A stretch of 64,000 nucleotides of DNA from Sphaerisporangium flaviroseum (GTDB lineage: Bacteria; Actinomycetota; Actinomycetes; Streptosporangiales; Streptosporangiaceae): NCBI RefSeq assembly GCF_039537005.1, contig NZ_BAAAZR010000036.1:60473-124472 (forward strand), read 5' to 3'. The position numbers were made by a program, and so were the translations under genes. Of this stretch, positions 6,928-15,980 are shown in pieces. The notes below the pieces were generated by a model. It saw nothing but the letters and a program-made list of their open reading frames with translations, made no database searches and was not told the DNA's origin. Positions within the stretch are counted from its first letter, which is position 1. Every line of letters begins with the position of its first letter.

Positions 6928-9900
6928 ATGTCGTTACTCGCCAGACTGAGCCTCGCCAATCGCGGGCTCATCGCTCTCATCACGATCGTGGTGGCCGCGT
7001 TCGGGGTGTACACCATCCCGGCGCTCAAGCAGCAGCTCCTGCCCTCGCTGTCCTTCCCCGCCGTGTCGATCGTCGCGCCCTACCCCGGGGCGGCACCGCA
7101 GATCGTCGAGGACCACGTCACCCGGCCGCTGGAGGACACCGTCCGGGGGCTGTCCGGCGTCACCGGGGTGAACTCCACCTCTCGTGAGTCCAGCGCCACG
7201 GTCCAGGTGCAGTTCGACTACGGAACCGACATCGACGCGGCTCAGAGCCGGATCCAGCAGGCGATCGGCCGGGTACAGGCGCAGCTGCCGACCGGCGTCG
7301 ACCCGCAGGTGATCGTGGGCAGCACCGACGACCTGCCGGTCATCCAGCTCGCGGCCGCCTCCACCCAGGACCAGCGGCGTCTCGCGGACAGGCTGAACGA
7401 CCAGGTCGTCCCTGTGCTCGCCGGCGTGGCCGGGGTCAGGGACGCGACGGTCACCGGCACGCGCGACCAGGTCATCACGATCACGCCTGACGACGACGCC
7501 CTGGCCAAGCGAGGGCTCACCACCTCGTCGATCGTCTCCGCGATCCAGTCGGCCGGCACGCCCGTGCCCGCCGGCACGCTGACGGTGTCGGAGAAGTCCC
7601 TCAGCGTCCAGGTGGGCACGGCGCTCGGTTCGGTCAAGGACATCCGCGATCTCTACCTCCCGGCGTCCGCCCCCGCCGGCCAGGGCCAGGCACAGAGGCA
7701 GGGCCAGGCACAGGGGCAGGGGCAGGCACAGGGGCAGGGGCAGGCACGGCCCGGTGGTCTGGGCGCGCAGGGCGGTCAGGGTGGTCAGGGCGCGGTGGCA
7801 CCGGCTCGGGCGGCGGACAGGCCCAAGCCCGTGCGCCTCGGCGACGTGGCGACGGTCAAGCTGGGCCTCGCCGCCTCGACCACGCTCACCCGCACGGACG
7901 GCAAGCCCAGCCTGGGCGTCTCGATCACCATGAAGCCCGACGGCAACGCGGTGTCGATCTCGCATGACGTGCGGGCCAAGCTCCCCGCGCTGGCCACGGC
8001 GGTCGGCGACGGCATCCGGTTCACCGTGATCTTCGACCAGGCGCCGTCGGTGGAGCAGGCCATCGAGAGCCTCACCACCGAAGGGCTGCTGGGCCTGGCG
8101 ATGGCCGTGCTGGTCATCCTGGTGTTCCTGTTCTCGCTGCGGTCCACCATCGTGACGGCGGTGTCGATCCCGCTGTCGGTGCTGATCGCGCTGATCGCCC
8201 TGTGGACGCAGAACTACTCGCTGAACATGCTGACGCTGGGCGCGCTCACGATCGCGATCGGGCGGGTGGTGGACGACTCCATCGTCGTCCTGGAGAACAT
8301 CAAGCGCCACCTGTCGTACGGCGAGGACAAGAGGCAGGCCATCGAGAACGGCGTGCGCGAGGTGGCCGGCGCGGTCACCGCCTCCACGCTCACGACGGTG
8401 GCGGTCTTCCTGCCCATCGCCTTCGTCGGCGGTCTGGTGGGCGAGCTGTTCAGCCCGTTCGCCATCACGGTGACCGTCGCCCTGCTCGCCTCGCTGCTGG
8501 TGTCGCTGACCGTCGTCCCGGTGCTGAGCTACTGGTTCATGAAGCGGCCGCGCGACGGTGACTCCGAGGCGACCCGGCGGGCGGCCGACGAGAAGGAGCG
8601 CAGGAGCCTGCTCCAGCGCGCCTACGTGCCGGTGATCCGCTTCGCCACCCGGCATCGGATCACCACTGTGGCGATCGCCATGGTGATCTTCATCGGCACC
8701 CTCGGCCTGGTGCCGATGCTGCGCACGAGCTTCATCGACAACTCCGGCCAGAACACCATCAGCGTCAGGCAGACCTTCCCCGCGAGCACCTCCCTCGCCT
8801 CGGCCGACGCCATGGCCAAGAAGGTCGAGCAGGTGGTCACCGGCACAAGGGAAGTGGAGTCGTACCAGGTCACCGTGGGAGGCGGCAGCGGCGTGGGGTT
8901 CGGCAGCGTGCGGGGCGGCGGTGGCGGCACCACCCGCGCCAGCTACTCCCTCACCCTGCGCGACGGCACCGACGCGGGCGCCGTCGAGAAGGCGCTGACC
9001 GAGCGGCTCGGCGGGCTGAGCGACGCGGGCGAGATCAGCGTGGGGCAGTCCGGCGGGTTCGGCGGCGGCTCCCTCGCGGTCGTGGTCCGGGCGGCCGAAC
9101 TCGACACCCTGCGCACCGCCGCGGAGGCCGTGCGGAAGGCGATGTCGGGGGTCCCCGAGGTCACCGAGGTGACCAGCAGCGTGGCCGACACCGCCCCGCG
9201 CGTCGACATCACCGTGGACCGCGAGAAGGCGGCCGAGAAGGGCCTCAACGAGGCCGTCATCGGCCAGGCCGTGTCCCAGGCGTTCCGTGGCACCACGGTC
9301 ACCCAGCTCGCCTTCGACGGCACCACGGCCGACGTCATCCTGCGGAGCGGTGAAACGCCCGCGTCGCTGACCGGCCTGCGCAACCTGAAGATCGCCGGGA
9401 AGGTCACGGTCGGGGACGTGGCGACCGTCAAGCAGGTCAACGGGCCCCTGACGGTCACGCGCATCGACGGGGACCGCAGCGCCACCGTCTCTGGCAAGGC
9501 CACCGGGTCGAATCTCGGCGCGACCACCACCGAGCTGCGGACCAGGTTGGCGGCCCTGTCGCTCCCCGCCGGGGCGACGTACGAGATCGGCGGCGTGAGC
9601 GCCGACCAGCAGGAGGCCTTCGGCAGCCTCGGACTGGCGCTGGTGGCCGCCATCGCGCTGGTGTTCTTCATCATGGTGGCGACGTTCCGCAGCCTGATCC
9701 AGCCGCTGGTGCTGCTCGTCTCGATCCCGTTCGCCGCCACCGGGGCGATCGGCCTGCTCCTGGTGACGGACACCTCGCTGGGCCTGGCCGCGATGATCGG
9801 CATGCTGATGCTCGTCGGCATCGTGGTCACCAACGCCATCGTCCTGCTGGACCTGATCAACCAATACCGCAAGCAGGGCATGCCGTTGCACGAGGCGGTG

Positions 9901-10224
9901 GTCGAGGGCGGCCGGCGGCGGCTGCGCCCGATCCTGATGACGGCCCTGGCCACCATCTTCGCGCTGCTTCCCATGGCGCTGGGGATCACCGGCGGAGGCG
10001 GCTTCATCTCCAAGCCGCTGGCGATCGTCGTCATCGGCGGCCTGATCAGCTCAACGCTGCTCACCCTCCTGCTGGTCCCGACCCTCTACACCATGGTGGA
10101 GAACCGCAAGGAGAGGAGCCGCGCCCGCCGGCAGCGCCGCCGGGGCGGAACGCCTCCCGCGCCGCCCATCGAGGAGGCTCCCGGCGAGCCGGCGACGGCC
10201 GGGGCCGGGGCCGCCCGGGCGTGA
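6928..10224 (+). CDS. RND-superfamily efflux permease (AcrB/HAE1-like)
   Basis: This 1098-residue transporter has the two-fold RND plan: TM1 near residues 10-30, a large periplasmic-type porter loop, a TM2-6 block around 375-540, then TM7, a second porter loop and TM8-12 from about 900. It keeps the proton-relay Asp pair in TM4 (AIGRVVDDSIVVLENIKRH) and the SRESSATVQVQFDYGTDID and GQNTISVRQTFP regions of the HAE1 type, not the shorter MmpL plan common in actinobacteria. No membrane fusion protein or outer-membrane partner is adjacent. An insertion of about 50 residues rich in Gly-Gln (about 250-295) interrupts the first porter loop. It lies downstream of a two-component system with a shared palindrome. 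The Shine-Dalgarno is weak. Confidence 0.9.
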   Translation: MSLLARLSLANRGLIALITIVVAAFGVYTIPALKQQLLPSLSFPAVSIVAPYPGAAPQIVEDHVTRPLEDTVRGLSGVTGVNSTSRESSATVQVQFDYGTDIDAAQSRIQQAIGRVQAQLPTGVDPQVIVGSTDDLPVIQLAAASTQDQRRLADRLNDQVVPVLAGVAGVRDATVTGTRDQVITITPDDDALAKRGLTTSSIVSAIQSAGTPVPAGTLTVSEKSLSVQVGTALGSVKDIRDLYLPASAPAGQGQAQRQGQAQGQGQAQGQGQARPGGLGAQGGQGGQGAVAPARAADRPKPVRLGDVATVKLGLAASTTLTRTDGKPSLGVSITMKPDGNAVSISHDVRAKLPALATAVGDGIRFTVIFDQAPSVEQAIESLTTEGLLGLAMAVLVILVFLFSLRSTIVTAVSIPLSVLIALIALWTQNYSLNMLTLGALTIAIGRVVDDSIVVLENIKRHLSYGEDKRQAIENGVREVAGAVTASTLTTVAVFLPIAFVGGLVGELFSPFAITVTVALLASLLVSLTVVPVLSYWFMKRPRDGDSEATRRAADEKERRSLLQRAYVPVIRFATRHRITTVAIAMVIFIGTLGLVPMLRTSFIDNSGQNTISVRQTFPASTSLASADAMAKKVEQVVTGTREVESYQVTVGGGSGVGFGSVRGGGGGTTRASYSLTLRDGTDAGAVEKALTERLGGLSDAGEISVGQSGGFGGGSLAVVVRAAELDTLRTAAEAVRKAMSGVPEVTEVTSSVADTAPRVDITVDREKAAEKGLNEAVIGQAVSQAFRGTTVTQLAFDGTTADVILRSGETPASLTGLRNLKIAGKVTVGDVATVKQVNGPLTVTRIDGDRSATVSGKATGSNLGATTTELRTRLAALSLPAGATYEIGGVSADQQEAFGSLGLALVAAIALVFFIMVATFRSLIQPLVLLVSIPFAATGAIGLLLVTDTSLGLAAMIGMLMLVGIVVTNAIVLLDLINQYRKQGMPLHEAVVEGGRRRLRPILMTALATIFALLPMALGITGGGGFISKPLAIVVIGGLISSTLLTLLLVPTLYTMVENRKERSRARRQRRRGGTPPAPPIEEAPGEPATAGAGAARA
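7681..7749 (+). repeat. 18-bp tandem repeat coding a Gly-Gln-rich insert
   Basis: Nearly four copies of an 18-bp unit (CAGGGCCAGGCACAGGGG type) encode repeated GQGQAQ hexapeptides inside the first extracytoplasmic loop of the RND permease. The units differ by a few substitutions, and the 18-bp period keeps frame, so copy number can vary without loss of the protein. Confidence 0.85.
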
Positions 10225-10228
10225 CACC

Positions 10229-10258
10229 GGCGGGGAGGCCGGAGACGGCCTCCCCGCC
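10229..10258. terminator. Bidirectional terminator between convergent genes
   Basis: A perfect 12-bp stem (GGCGGGGAGGCC) with a 6-base loop lies between the stops of the RND gene and the convergent PhyH gene. Confidence 0.75.
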
Positions 10259-10263
10259 CGGTT

Positions 10264-11034
10264 CTACCGCGCCCGGTCGCCGAGCAGGCGCCGGGGGTGG
10301 TGTCCGTCGACGTAGCCGATGAACGGTGGGCAGATGTTGTAGCCGAGCAGTTCCTGCAGCCGTTCGGGAAGCTCGCGCACGATCTCCCTCGGGACGGCGA
10401 GCAGGTGGTTCTCCTGCGTGCGCAGCCAGGCGGCGGCGTAGTGCATGACGACGCCGAGACGCGGCCGGTCCGTACGGTTGGCGCCACCTCCGTGCCACAG
10501 GGTGCCGAGATAGATGAGCGCGGATCCGGCGGGCATCTCGGCGCTGATGACGGGGGCGTCGGGGCCGGGCTGCTCGTCGCCCCAGCGGTGGCTGCCCGGC
10601 ACGATGCGGGTGGCCCCGTTGGCCTCGGTGAACTCGTCCAGCGGCCACATGACGTTGATGACGAGCTCGCGGTGCGGCCGGGGGACCGGGTAGATGCCGT
10701 CGTCGGGGTGGAGTGCCTGCGCCACCTCTCCCGGCCCGATCTCGATGCCGGTCGGCGCGCTGAGCTGGTAGTGGTACAGGTAGTGGTCGAGCACGGCGAG
10801 CACCAGCGGATGGGTCGCCGGGCCGTCGAAGAGCCGGGTCTTGGCGAAGATGGCGTAGATCCGCCGCGTGAGGTGCCCCTCGAAGTCGGTGCGGCCCACC
10901 GGGGTCCGCGCGAGCAGCATGCCGAGCTCGTCGCGGGCGGCGGTGACCTCCTCCTTGCTCAGCACGTCCTCGACGATCACGTACCCGTCGCGGTCGAGGG
11001 CCTCCAGCACGGTCGCGGTATCGGGAAGAGTCAC
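10264..11034 (-). CDS. Phytanoyl-CoA dioxygenase (PhyH) family protein
   Basis: This 256-residue protein belongs to the Fe(II)/2-oxoglutarate oxygenases of the PhyH type. The iron triad is visible as HxD in ALHPDDG and the distal His in LWHGGGANRTDRPRLG, with the 2-oxoglutarate-binding Arg in NRTDRPR. It opens with the usual LDRDGYVIVEDVLSKEEV. The GTG start at 11034 has no Shine-Dalgarno; a TANNNT box ends exactly 6 bases upstream, so it is probably leaderless. It is divergent from a sugar isomerase/Gfo-Idh pair, which suggests hydroxylation or oxidation of a sugar-related or small organic compound, but the substrate cannot be read from sequence. Confidence 0.85.
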   Translation of the reverse strand: MTLPDTATVLEALDRDGYVIVEDVLSKEEVTAARDELGMLLARTPVGRTDFEGHLTRRIYAIFAKTRLFDGPATHPLVLAVLDHYLYHYQLSAPTGIEIGPGEVAQALHPDDGIYPVPRPHRELVINVMWPLDEFTEANGATRIVPGSHRWGDEQPGPDAPVISAEMPAGSALIYLGTLWHGGGANRTDRPRLGVVMHYAAAWLRTQENHLLAVPREIVRELPERLQELLGYNICPPFIGYVDGHHPRRLLGDRAR

Positions 11035-11040
11035 AGACCG

Positions 11041-11067
11041 AGGCTAACTCTCCGGAACATAGTTCGG
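11041..11067 (-). promoter_or_regulatory. Leaderless promoter with overlapping inverted repeat
   Basis: On the minus strand TAGCCT (11041-11046) is a -10 box 6 bases before the PhyH GTG. The presumed spacer contains GAAC-TAT-GTTC within CCGAACTATGTTCCGG (11052-11067), an inverted repeat placed where a repressor would block polymerase. The -35 is weak (TACCGA). Confidence 0.4.
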
Positions 11068-11255
11068 TAGGCCTCTCGTGAAGACCAAGATCCCAGCTCG
11101 GAAGTGCCAGGGCGCCGAGGTTCCCCGATGAGCCCGAACTAACCCGTTGTCATTCCAAATACGGCGTTTTAGCGTTTAACAAGCCAAAGCAAAAGTGCAG
11201 GTGACGGACGCGCACCAGCACGCTCCGCTACGTGAGCCAGGAGGACCCGACCCCG

Positions 11256-11999
11256 ATGGTCAAGCCACTCGGCGTGCAGCTCTACACCGTGCGTGATCTC
11301 ATGAGGGCCGATCGCGACGACGTGTTACGGCGGATAGCGGAGATCGGCTACGGTTCCGTGGAGCCGTACGATCCCACCGATGATCCCAAGGGCTTCCGGC
11401 AGGTGATCGACGATCTCGGGCTCACCGTCTCCAGCACCCACGCCTACGCCCTGCTGACGGAGGAGCCGGACGCCGTCCTGGACGCGGTCGCCACCATCGG
11501 CACCGACCTCGTGATCATCCCGGGCGGGATCCCGGAGGAGGAGTTCACCACGCGCGACGGCATCGCCCGCACCGCCGACCGCCTCAACGGGCTGGCCGGG
11601 CACGCGGCCCGGCACGGCATGCGGCTCGGCTACCACAACCACTGGTGGGAGATCGAACCGAGGATCGACGGAGTCCACGCCCTCGAGGTGCTCGCCGGGA
11701 TGCTCGCCCCCGAGGTGTTCCTGGAGGTCGACACCTACTGGGCGTCCGTGGGCGGCGCCAACGTGCCGGACCTGCTCGGGCGCCTCGGTCCCCGTGTCAC
11801 GGCACTGCACGTCAAGGACGGCCCCGGCGTCAAGGGCGAGCCCCACACCGCCGTGGGCCAGGGCGCGATCCCGGTGCCGGACATCCTCGCCGCCGCCCCC
11901 GGCGCCTGGCGCATCGTGGAACTCGACGACTGCGCCACCGACATCGTCGACGCCCTCGCCGAGAGCCACGCCTACCTGACCAGGCTGGAGCACGCATGA
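11256..11999 (+). CDS. Sugar phosphate isomerase/epimerase (TIM barrel)
   Basis: This 247-residue protein is an AP-endonuclease-2-like TIM barrel of the IolE/hydroxypyruvate isomerase type (GVQLYTVRDLM; GYGSVEPYDP; YHNHWWEIEP; FLEVDTYWASVGG; LHVKDGPG; IVELDDC). Metal ligands are the Glu, His and Asp residues in those motifs. The ATG at 11256 is preferred over the in-frame GTG at 11232 because AGGAGG lies 11 bases before it. It overlaps the following oxidoreductase by ATGA, a common pairing in oxidative sugar or inositol catabolism. Substrate unknown. Confidence 0.88.
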   Translation: MVKPLGVQLYTVRDLMRADRDDVLRRIAEIGYGSVEPYDPTDDPKGFRQVIDDLGLTVSSTHAYALLTEEPDAVLDAVATIGTDLVIIPGGIPEEEFTTRDGIARTADRLNGLAGHAARHGMRLGYHNHWWEIEPRIDGVHALEVLAGMLAPEVFLEVDTYWASVGGANVPDLLGRLGPRVTALHVKDGPGVKGEPHTAVGQGAIPVPDILAAAPGAWRIVELDDCATDIVDALAESHAYLTRLEHA

Positions 12000-13099
12000 A
12001 GACAGGGCCCGTAGGGGTCGCCATCGTGGGAGCGGGCGCGATCAGCGACGCCTACCTGCGCAACCTCACCGCCTTCCCCGATGTCGAGGTGCTCGGGGTC
12101 GCGGACCTGGAGGTCGAACGCGCCCAGGCGAAGGCCCGGGCCTACGACGTGCCCGTGGCCGGGGACGTCGACACGATCCTCGCCCTGCCCGAGGTGGAGA
12201 TCGTCGTCAACCTGACGATCCCCGCGGCGCACGCCGCCGTCGCGAGCGGCGTCCTGCGTGCCGGGAAGCACGTGTACGGGGAGAAGCCGCTGACGCTCGA
12301 CCCCGAGGAAGGCGACAAGCTCCTGGCCGAGGCCGCCGCGCGGGGGCTGAGGGTCGGCAACGCGCCCGACACGTTCCTCGGCGCCGGCCTCCAGTCGGCC
12401 AAGCGGGCCCTGGCGTCCGGCATGATCGGCACGCCGATGGCGGCGACCGCCGTGATGCAGAGCCCCGGACCGGAGTCGTGGCATCCCAACCCCGAGTTCC
12501 TGTACCAGCGCGGAGCCGGCCCGCTGTTCGACATCGGCCCGTACTACCTCACCGCGCTGATCGCGATGATGGGCCCGCTGTCCAAGGTCGCCGCCACCGC
12601 CCGGCAGGCCCGGCCGCACCGGGTGATCGGCTCGGGGCCCAAGGGCGGCACGAGCTTCGCCGTGGAGGTGCCGACGCACGTCATGGCATTGATCGACTTC
12701 GTGGGCGGGGCGAGCGCGTCCTCGACGTTCAGCTTCGACTCGCCGGCCAACGTGACGATGATCGAGATCATCGGCACCGAGGGCACGCTGTCGCTCCCCG
12801 ACCCCAACACCTTCGGCGGCCCGCTCAAGGTCCGCGGGGCGGGGGACGGTGACTGGCGCGACCTGCCCCTGGAGGGGACCACGATCGGCCGTGGCCTCGG
12901 CGTGCTCGACATGGCCCGCGCGCTGCGCGCCGACCTTCCCCACCGCGCCTCGGGCACGATGGCCCTCCACGTGCTGGAGGCCATGACGGCCATCATCGAG
13001 TCCGCCGACCGCGGGGAGTTCCGGCACCTGGAGACGACGGTGACGGAGCCGGACCCGCTGCCCATCGGGTGGGACCCGCACGAGGCCACCCTGGGCTGA
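11996..13099 (+). CDS. Gfo/Idh/MocA family oxidoreductase
   Basis: This 367-residue NAD(P)-dependent dehydrogenase has an N-terminal Rossmann fold (VAIVGAGAISDAYLRNL), the family signature GKHVYGEKPLTLDPEEG with the catalytic EKP lysine, and a C-terminal alpha/beta sheet domain that includes GPLFDIGPYYLTALI with the conserved D-x-G-x-Y/H pattern. It is coupled (ATGA) to the isomerase gene, so both likely act on one sugar or polyol. The start is fixed by the overlap. A hairpin terminator follows. Confidence 0.93.
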   Translation: MKTGPVGVAIVGAGAISDAYLRNLTAFPDVEVLGVADLEVERAQAKARAYDVPVAGDVDTILALPEVEIVVNLTIPAAHAAVASGVLRAGKHVYGEKPLTLDPEEGDKLLAEAAARGLRVGNAPDTFLGAGLQSAKRALASGMIGTPMAATAVMQSPGPESWHPNPEFLYQRGAGPLFDIGPYYLTALIAMMGPLSKVAATARQARPHRVIGSGPKGGTSFAVEVPTHVMALIDFVGGASASSTFSFDSPANVTMIEIIGTEGTLSLPDPNTFGGPLKVRGAGDGDWRDLPLEGTTIGRGLGVLDMARALRADLPHRASGTMALHVLEAMTAIIESADRGEFRHLETTVTEPDPLPIGWDPHEATLG

Positions 13100-13110
13100 C
13101 CGCCTGCGCC

Positions 13111-13140
13111 GCGTGCCCGTGGACGGTTCGACGGGCACGC
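13111..13140. terminator. Hairpin terminator
   Basis: A perfect 10-bp stem (GCGTGCCCGT) with a 10-base loop lies between the Gfo/Idh gene and the convergent cupin gene. Confidence 0.7.
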
Positions 13141-13178
13141 GGCCTTCGGCGGCGCCCGTCCCTCTCAGAACGGCGCGA

Positions 13179-13511
13179 TCAGCGTGGCATCGCCACCGTG
13201 AGCAGGATCGCGGAATCCTCCAGGGCCTCCAGGCGATGGCGTGAGTCGGGCACGACGATCAGGTCCCCCGCCAGGGCGTCCCATGACACGTCGCCGGCTA
13301 TCACCCGCACCCGCCCCCACAGCACGTAGATCGTCGCCTCGCCCCGTATCTCGTGCTCGCTCTCCACGGAGCCCTGCGTGATGCCGACCACGGTCTGCCG
13401 CAGGACGCGCTCGTGCCCGCCCACCACCGTGTCGGCGGCGTGCCCTCCGGTCGACTCCGCCGCGCGTTCGAGTTGCTGGCGAGCCACGGCTACGAGAGAG
13501 AACTTGTTCAT
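13179..13511 (-). CDS. Small cupin-domain protein
   Basis: This 110-residue protein (MNKFSLVAVARQQLERA) has a single-domain cupin pattern: E-H-E-I-R-G-E-A-T-I-Y-V-L-W-G-R-V-R, then WDALAGDLIVVPDSRHRLEALED. Histidines in SEHE and SRHR are candidate metal ligands. The ATG at 13511 is chosen because the purine-rich AAGGGGAAG lies just upstream and homology starts there; a longer frame to 13586 lacks support. It is convergent with the Gfo/Idh gene. Proteins of this shape in actinomycetes are often annotated as LuxR-operon cupins; function unknown. Confidence 0.75.
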   Translation of the reverse strand: MNKFSLVAVARQQLERAAESTGGHAADTVVGGHERVLRQTVVGITQGSVESEHEIRGEATIYVLWGRVRVIAGDVSWDALAGDLIVVPDSRHRLEALEDSAILLTVAMPR

Positions 13512-13679
13512 CGCAGTGCTTCCCCTTGCGTTCGGCACGACCTCTCGCCGTGCAAACCGGGCCTCCAGGTACCGTGGCCCGGCCACCCTGCCGCAACGAG
13601 GTGACGAAGGCCTAACCCATGCCTACCCTCGATGCGCGCCTCTCCCCGGTCACCGAGGGCGTGAACCGTGGCACCGCCT

Positions 13680-14603
13680 TCACAGCTTGCGCCGGAGTTC
13701 CTCCGAGCGGCGACGGGCTTCCGCGGCCTTGCGGGCCGCCCGGTCGCGTTCCCGCTCGGCCATGCTCAGCCGCTTGGAGACGGCCTCCTCGCGATCGAGT
13801 GCGGCCTTGAGCTCCTTCCGTAACCGCTGGGTCTCGCCGGTGACGGCCGTGCGAGCCTGTCCCGCCTCCTCGACCTCCGCCTCCCACTCGGCGAGGACCT
13901 GTTCGGCGTCGCGGACCTCCGCGGCCGCGGTCGCCGCCTGCTCGGCCAGCCGCCGGCGCCGCTGCTCCTCCTCGCGCCTCTTCTCCTCGGCCCGGTCCCG
14001 CTGCTTGGCCGCGGTGTCCTTCTTCACGCCCTTGCCGCGTTTCTTGCCCGCGTCCTTCGCGGTCACGCGACGCTCGCCGGCGTCCGGCCGTACGCTCACG
14101 CCGCCCGATGCCCCTCCTGCCCCGGCGAGCCCCCCGGCCGGGACGAAGCCGGCGTGGCTGCGCGGCTGCGCGAGCCACCCCCGCCGTACCTCCTCGGCCA
14201 CCGCCGAATCCATCGTCGCGGCGTGCAGGGTGTCCTCGATCTCCCGGGTCACCGGCTCCCGCAGTGGCCGCCCCGCCTCCGTGGCCAGTGACAGCGCCGT
14301 GCGGACCAGCCGGGAGACCAGCTCGCCGCGCCGCTGGTCCAGCTCGCCGATCCGCCCGCCCGACTGCCAGGCCGAACGCAGGTCCTCGCCGAGGCCGAGC
14401 AGCTCTCCCAGCTCATCAGGGGCGGAGTGCGCCAGCCGGTTGACCGCCCAGGCCGACACGGTGGGCCGCCGCAGGGCTGCGATGCTCTTGGCGAGGCCGG
14501 CGTCACCCGCCTTCTTGGCGTCGGCGGCCAGGCGCTTGCGCCTTTCGACGAAATCCTCGGGCACGCCCCCGTAAAGCTCGCTCGCCGCGGCAGACAGGTC
14601 CAC
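13680..14603 (-). CDS. Coiled-coil protein of unknown function
   Basis: This 307-residue protein starts LSAAASELYGGVPEDFVERR and has a helical N-half with the motif SIAALRRPTVSAWAVNRLA, a linker around 160-180, and a long Lys/Arg/Glu-rich coiled coil (about 185-305) ending in ARRRSEELRRKL. The N-terminal motif recurs in an actinobacterial family of hypothetical proteins, but I cannot name a function. No signal peptide or membrane segment. The high charge and coiled coil point to a cytosolic scaffold or DNA-associated role; that is speculation. Confidence 0.7.
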   Translation of the reverse strand: MDLSAAASELYGGVPEDFVERRKRLAADAKKAGDAGLAKSIAALRRPTVSAWAVNRLAHSAPDELGELLGLGEDLRSAWQSGGRIGELDQRRGELVSRLVRTALSLATEAGRPLREPVTREIEDTLHAATMDSAVAEEVRRGWLAQPRSHAGFVPAGGLAGAGGASGGVSVRPDAGERRVTAKDAGKKRGKGVKKDTAAKQRDRAEEKRREEEQRRRRLAEQAATAAAEVRDAEQVLAEWEAEVEEAGQARTAVTGETQRLRKELKAALDREEAVSKRLSMAERERDRAARKAAEARRRSEELRRKL

Positions 14604-14683
14604 CCCAACCCCTTACCCGCGATACGGCCGGATGAGATCGCCGATCGCGATCGCGTCTCACGGAGAAGTTTGCGCCGCCCGGC

Positions 14684-14899
14684 GAGGGTGAGGAGCGGTA
14701 CGAGTTCATGCACTTGCGGGCGGAGACCAGCGACGCCGAACGCCAGGCCATGGCGGCGGGGGTCAAGGCGGCCGAGGCGATGGCGCCGACCCATCCTCAC
14801 GCCGGGGTGGAGTCCGCGACCAAGAACCTGCTGCTCGGACCACCGGCCGCGATCATGGACCGGGCACGGGACGTGATCCGCAAGGCCATGGGCAAGTAG
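14684..14899 (+). pseudogene. Hemerythrin-like gene, 3' fragment
   Basis: From about 14690 the frame reads EERYEF, then ETSDAERQAMAAGVKAAEAM and on to DRARDVIRKAMGK, which is strongly similar to the C-terminal 60 residues of the intact hemerythrin-like protein at 22131-22718. The upstream half, with the HHE iron-ligand helices, is missing, and the sequence before 14684 shows no homology. There is an ATG at 14708 but no ribosome binding site, so this is best read as a 5'-truncated duplicate. Confidence 0.7.
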
Positions 14900-15144
14900 C
14901 ACCGAAGTTCCGTACGGCCCGCACCGCGATCGAGCGGCGCGGGCCGTACTCATGTCCGCACGTCGTCGTGGAAACCCGACAGGTGCACGAGTTCGCGGGC
15001 ACAGATCTGACCGCCCACCGCTTCTCCCCGTCAAAGATCGAACACGTGGTCGACCAGGACCGCATCCCTACAAGCCTTACTAAAGGGAACAGTTTCCTTA
15101 CCTCAAGGGGTACATCATCTGTCCGTAGTGCCAACCCCTAATAG

Positions 15145-15168
15145 GTGTCTTTCGGATTTCACGGGTAG
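15145..15168 (+). promoter_or_regulatory. SigB/SigF-like promoter for the envelope operon
   Basis: GTGTCT (15145-15150), a 12-base spacer and GGGTAG (15163-15168) resemble general-stress sigma promoters (GTTTAA-N12-14-GGGTAT type). It lies about 40 bases before the GTG at 15207. The rest of the 14900-15144 gap shows nothing I can support. Confidence 0.5.
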
Positions 15169-15206
15169 CACAGGTCCCCCATCGGACAGCACTCAGGGAG
15201 GAACCG

Positions 15207-15980
15207 GTGACTGAATACTCGTCAAACCAGGGCAGCGGGACGACCGCTCGCCAGACGGGGCATAACACGGGTACGGCAGACCGTGCCAAGGAAGCGGTCG
15301 GAGAGGTCGCGGGTACGGCCAAGCAGCAGGCCACCGTGGTGGCGAGCGAGGCGAAGACGCAGGCGGGCCAGGCCATCGGCCACCTGCGCAACCGCGCGGC
15401 CAAGGAAGCCGACACGCAGGCGCAGAAGGCCGCCCAGGGCATCCGGCAGTGGGCCGACGACCTGGCGAACATGGCCGACAACGGCAAGCCCGACTCGCCG
15501 GTACGCACGGTGACCCACCAGGTCGCGGATACCAGCCGGCGCGCGGCCGACTACCTGGAGGAGCACGGGATCGCGGGAGTGGCCGAGGACGTCCAGCAGT
15601 TCGCGCGCAGGCGCCCGGGCCTCTTCCTGGCCGGAGCGGTGGCGGCGGGCTTCCTCGTCGGACGCCTCGCCAAGACCGGTGTGAACGCCGGCAAGGAGGA
15701 CCAGGAGACGACAGAACGCCGCGGCTGGCAGGGCACCGGCCAGGGCTACGACCGCGGGTACACCTCTCCCGCGGGTGAGACCGGGTACACGAGCGAGCCC
15801 TACGCCACCCAGGTGCGCGAGGAGTACATCGTCCAGCAGCCCGGACAGGGCACCGTCACCCAGCCCGGTCACGCCCGGCCGTACACCGGAAGCGCGCTGG
15901 GCGGCATCCAGGACCCGCCGTCGACCATGCCGGGGACCACGGAGACGCGGTGGCCGGACGCGGGCGAGGAGCGGAGATGA
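15207..15980 (+). CDS. Helical envelope/stress protein with one membrane segment
   Basis: This 257-residue protein has an Ala/Lys/Gln/Glu-rich N-half (about 20-85: ADRAKEAVGEVAGTAKQQAT and onward) resembling hydrophilic amphipathic stress proteins, a conserved middle (RRAADYLEEHGIAGVAEDVQQFARRRPGLFLAGAVAAGFLVGRLAKT) with a short membrane segment at about 135-155, and a Tyr/Gly/Pro-rich tail. The GTG start has GGGAGGAA 6 bases upstream. It is the first of three overlapping genes with a holin-like membrane protein and a DUF3618 protein, a set common in actinomycetes. A SigB-like promoter precedes it. Function unknown. Confidence 0.8.
   Translation: MTEYSSNQGSGTTARQTGHNTGTADRAKEAVGEVAGTAKQQATVVASEAKTQAGQAIGHLRNRAAKEADTQAQKAAQGIRQWADDLANMADNGKPDSPVRTVTHQVADTSRRAADYLEEHGIAGVAEDVQQFARRRPGLFLAGAVAAGFLVGRLAKTGVNAGKEDQETTERRGWQGTGQGYDRGYTSPAGETGYTSEPYATQVREEYIVQQPGQGTVTQPGHARPYTGSALGGIQDPPSTMPGTTETRWPDAGEERR

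Noticed and set aside
6934..9891. 985-codon minus-strand ORF opposite the RND gene
   Set aside because: Antisense shadow: His/Asp/Arg/Gly-rich translation with no domain, while the plus strand encodes a complete RND protein.
15091..15106. Second SigB-like promoter (GTTTCC with GGGTAC) upstream of 15207
   Set aside because: The spacer is only 10 bases, shorter than any accepted SigB/SigF spacing.
14853..15134. 93-codon minus-strand ORF in the gap before 15207
   Set aside because: Composition is non-coding and no motif is present; it overlaps the hemerythrin remnant.
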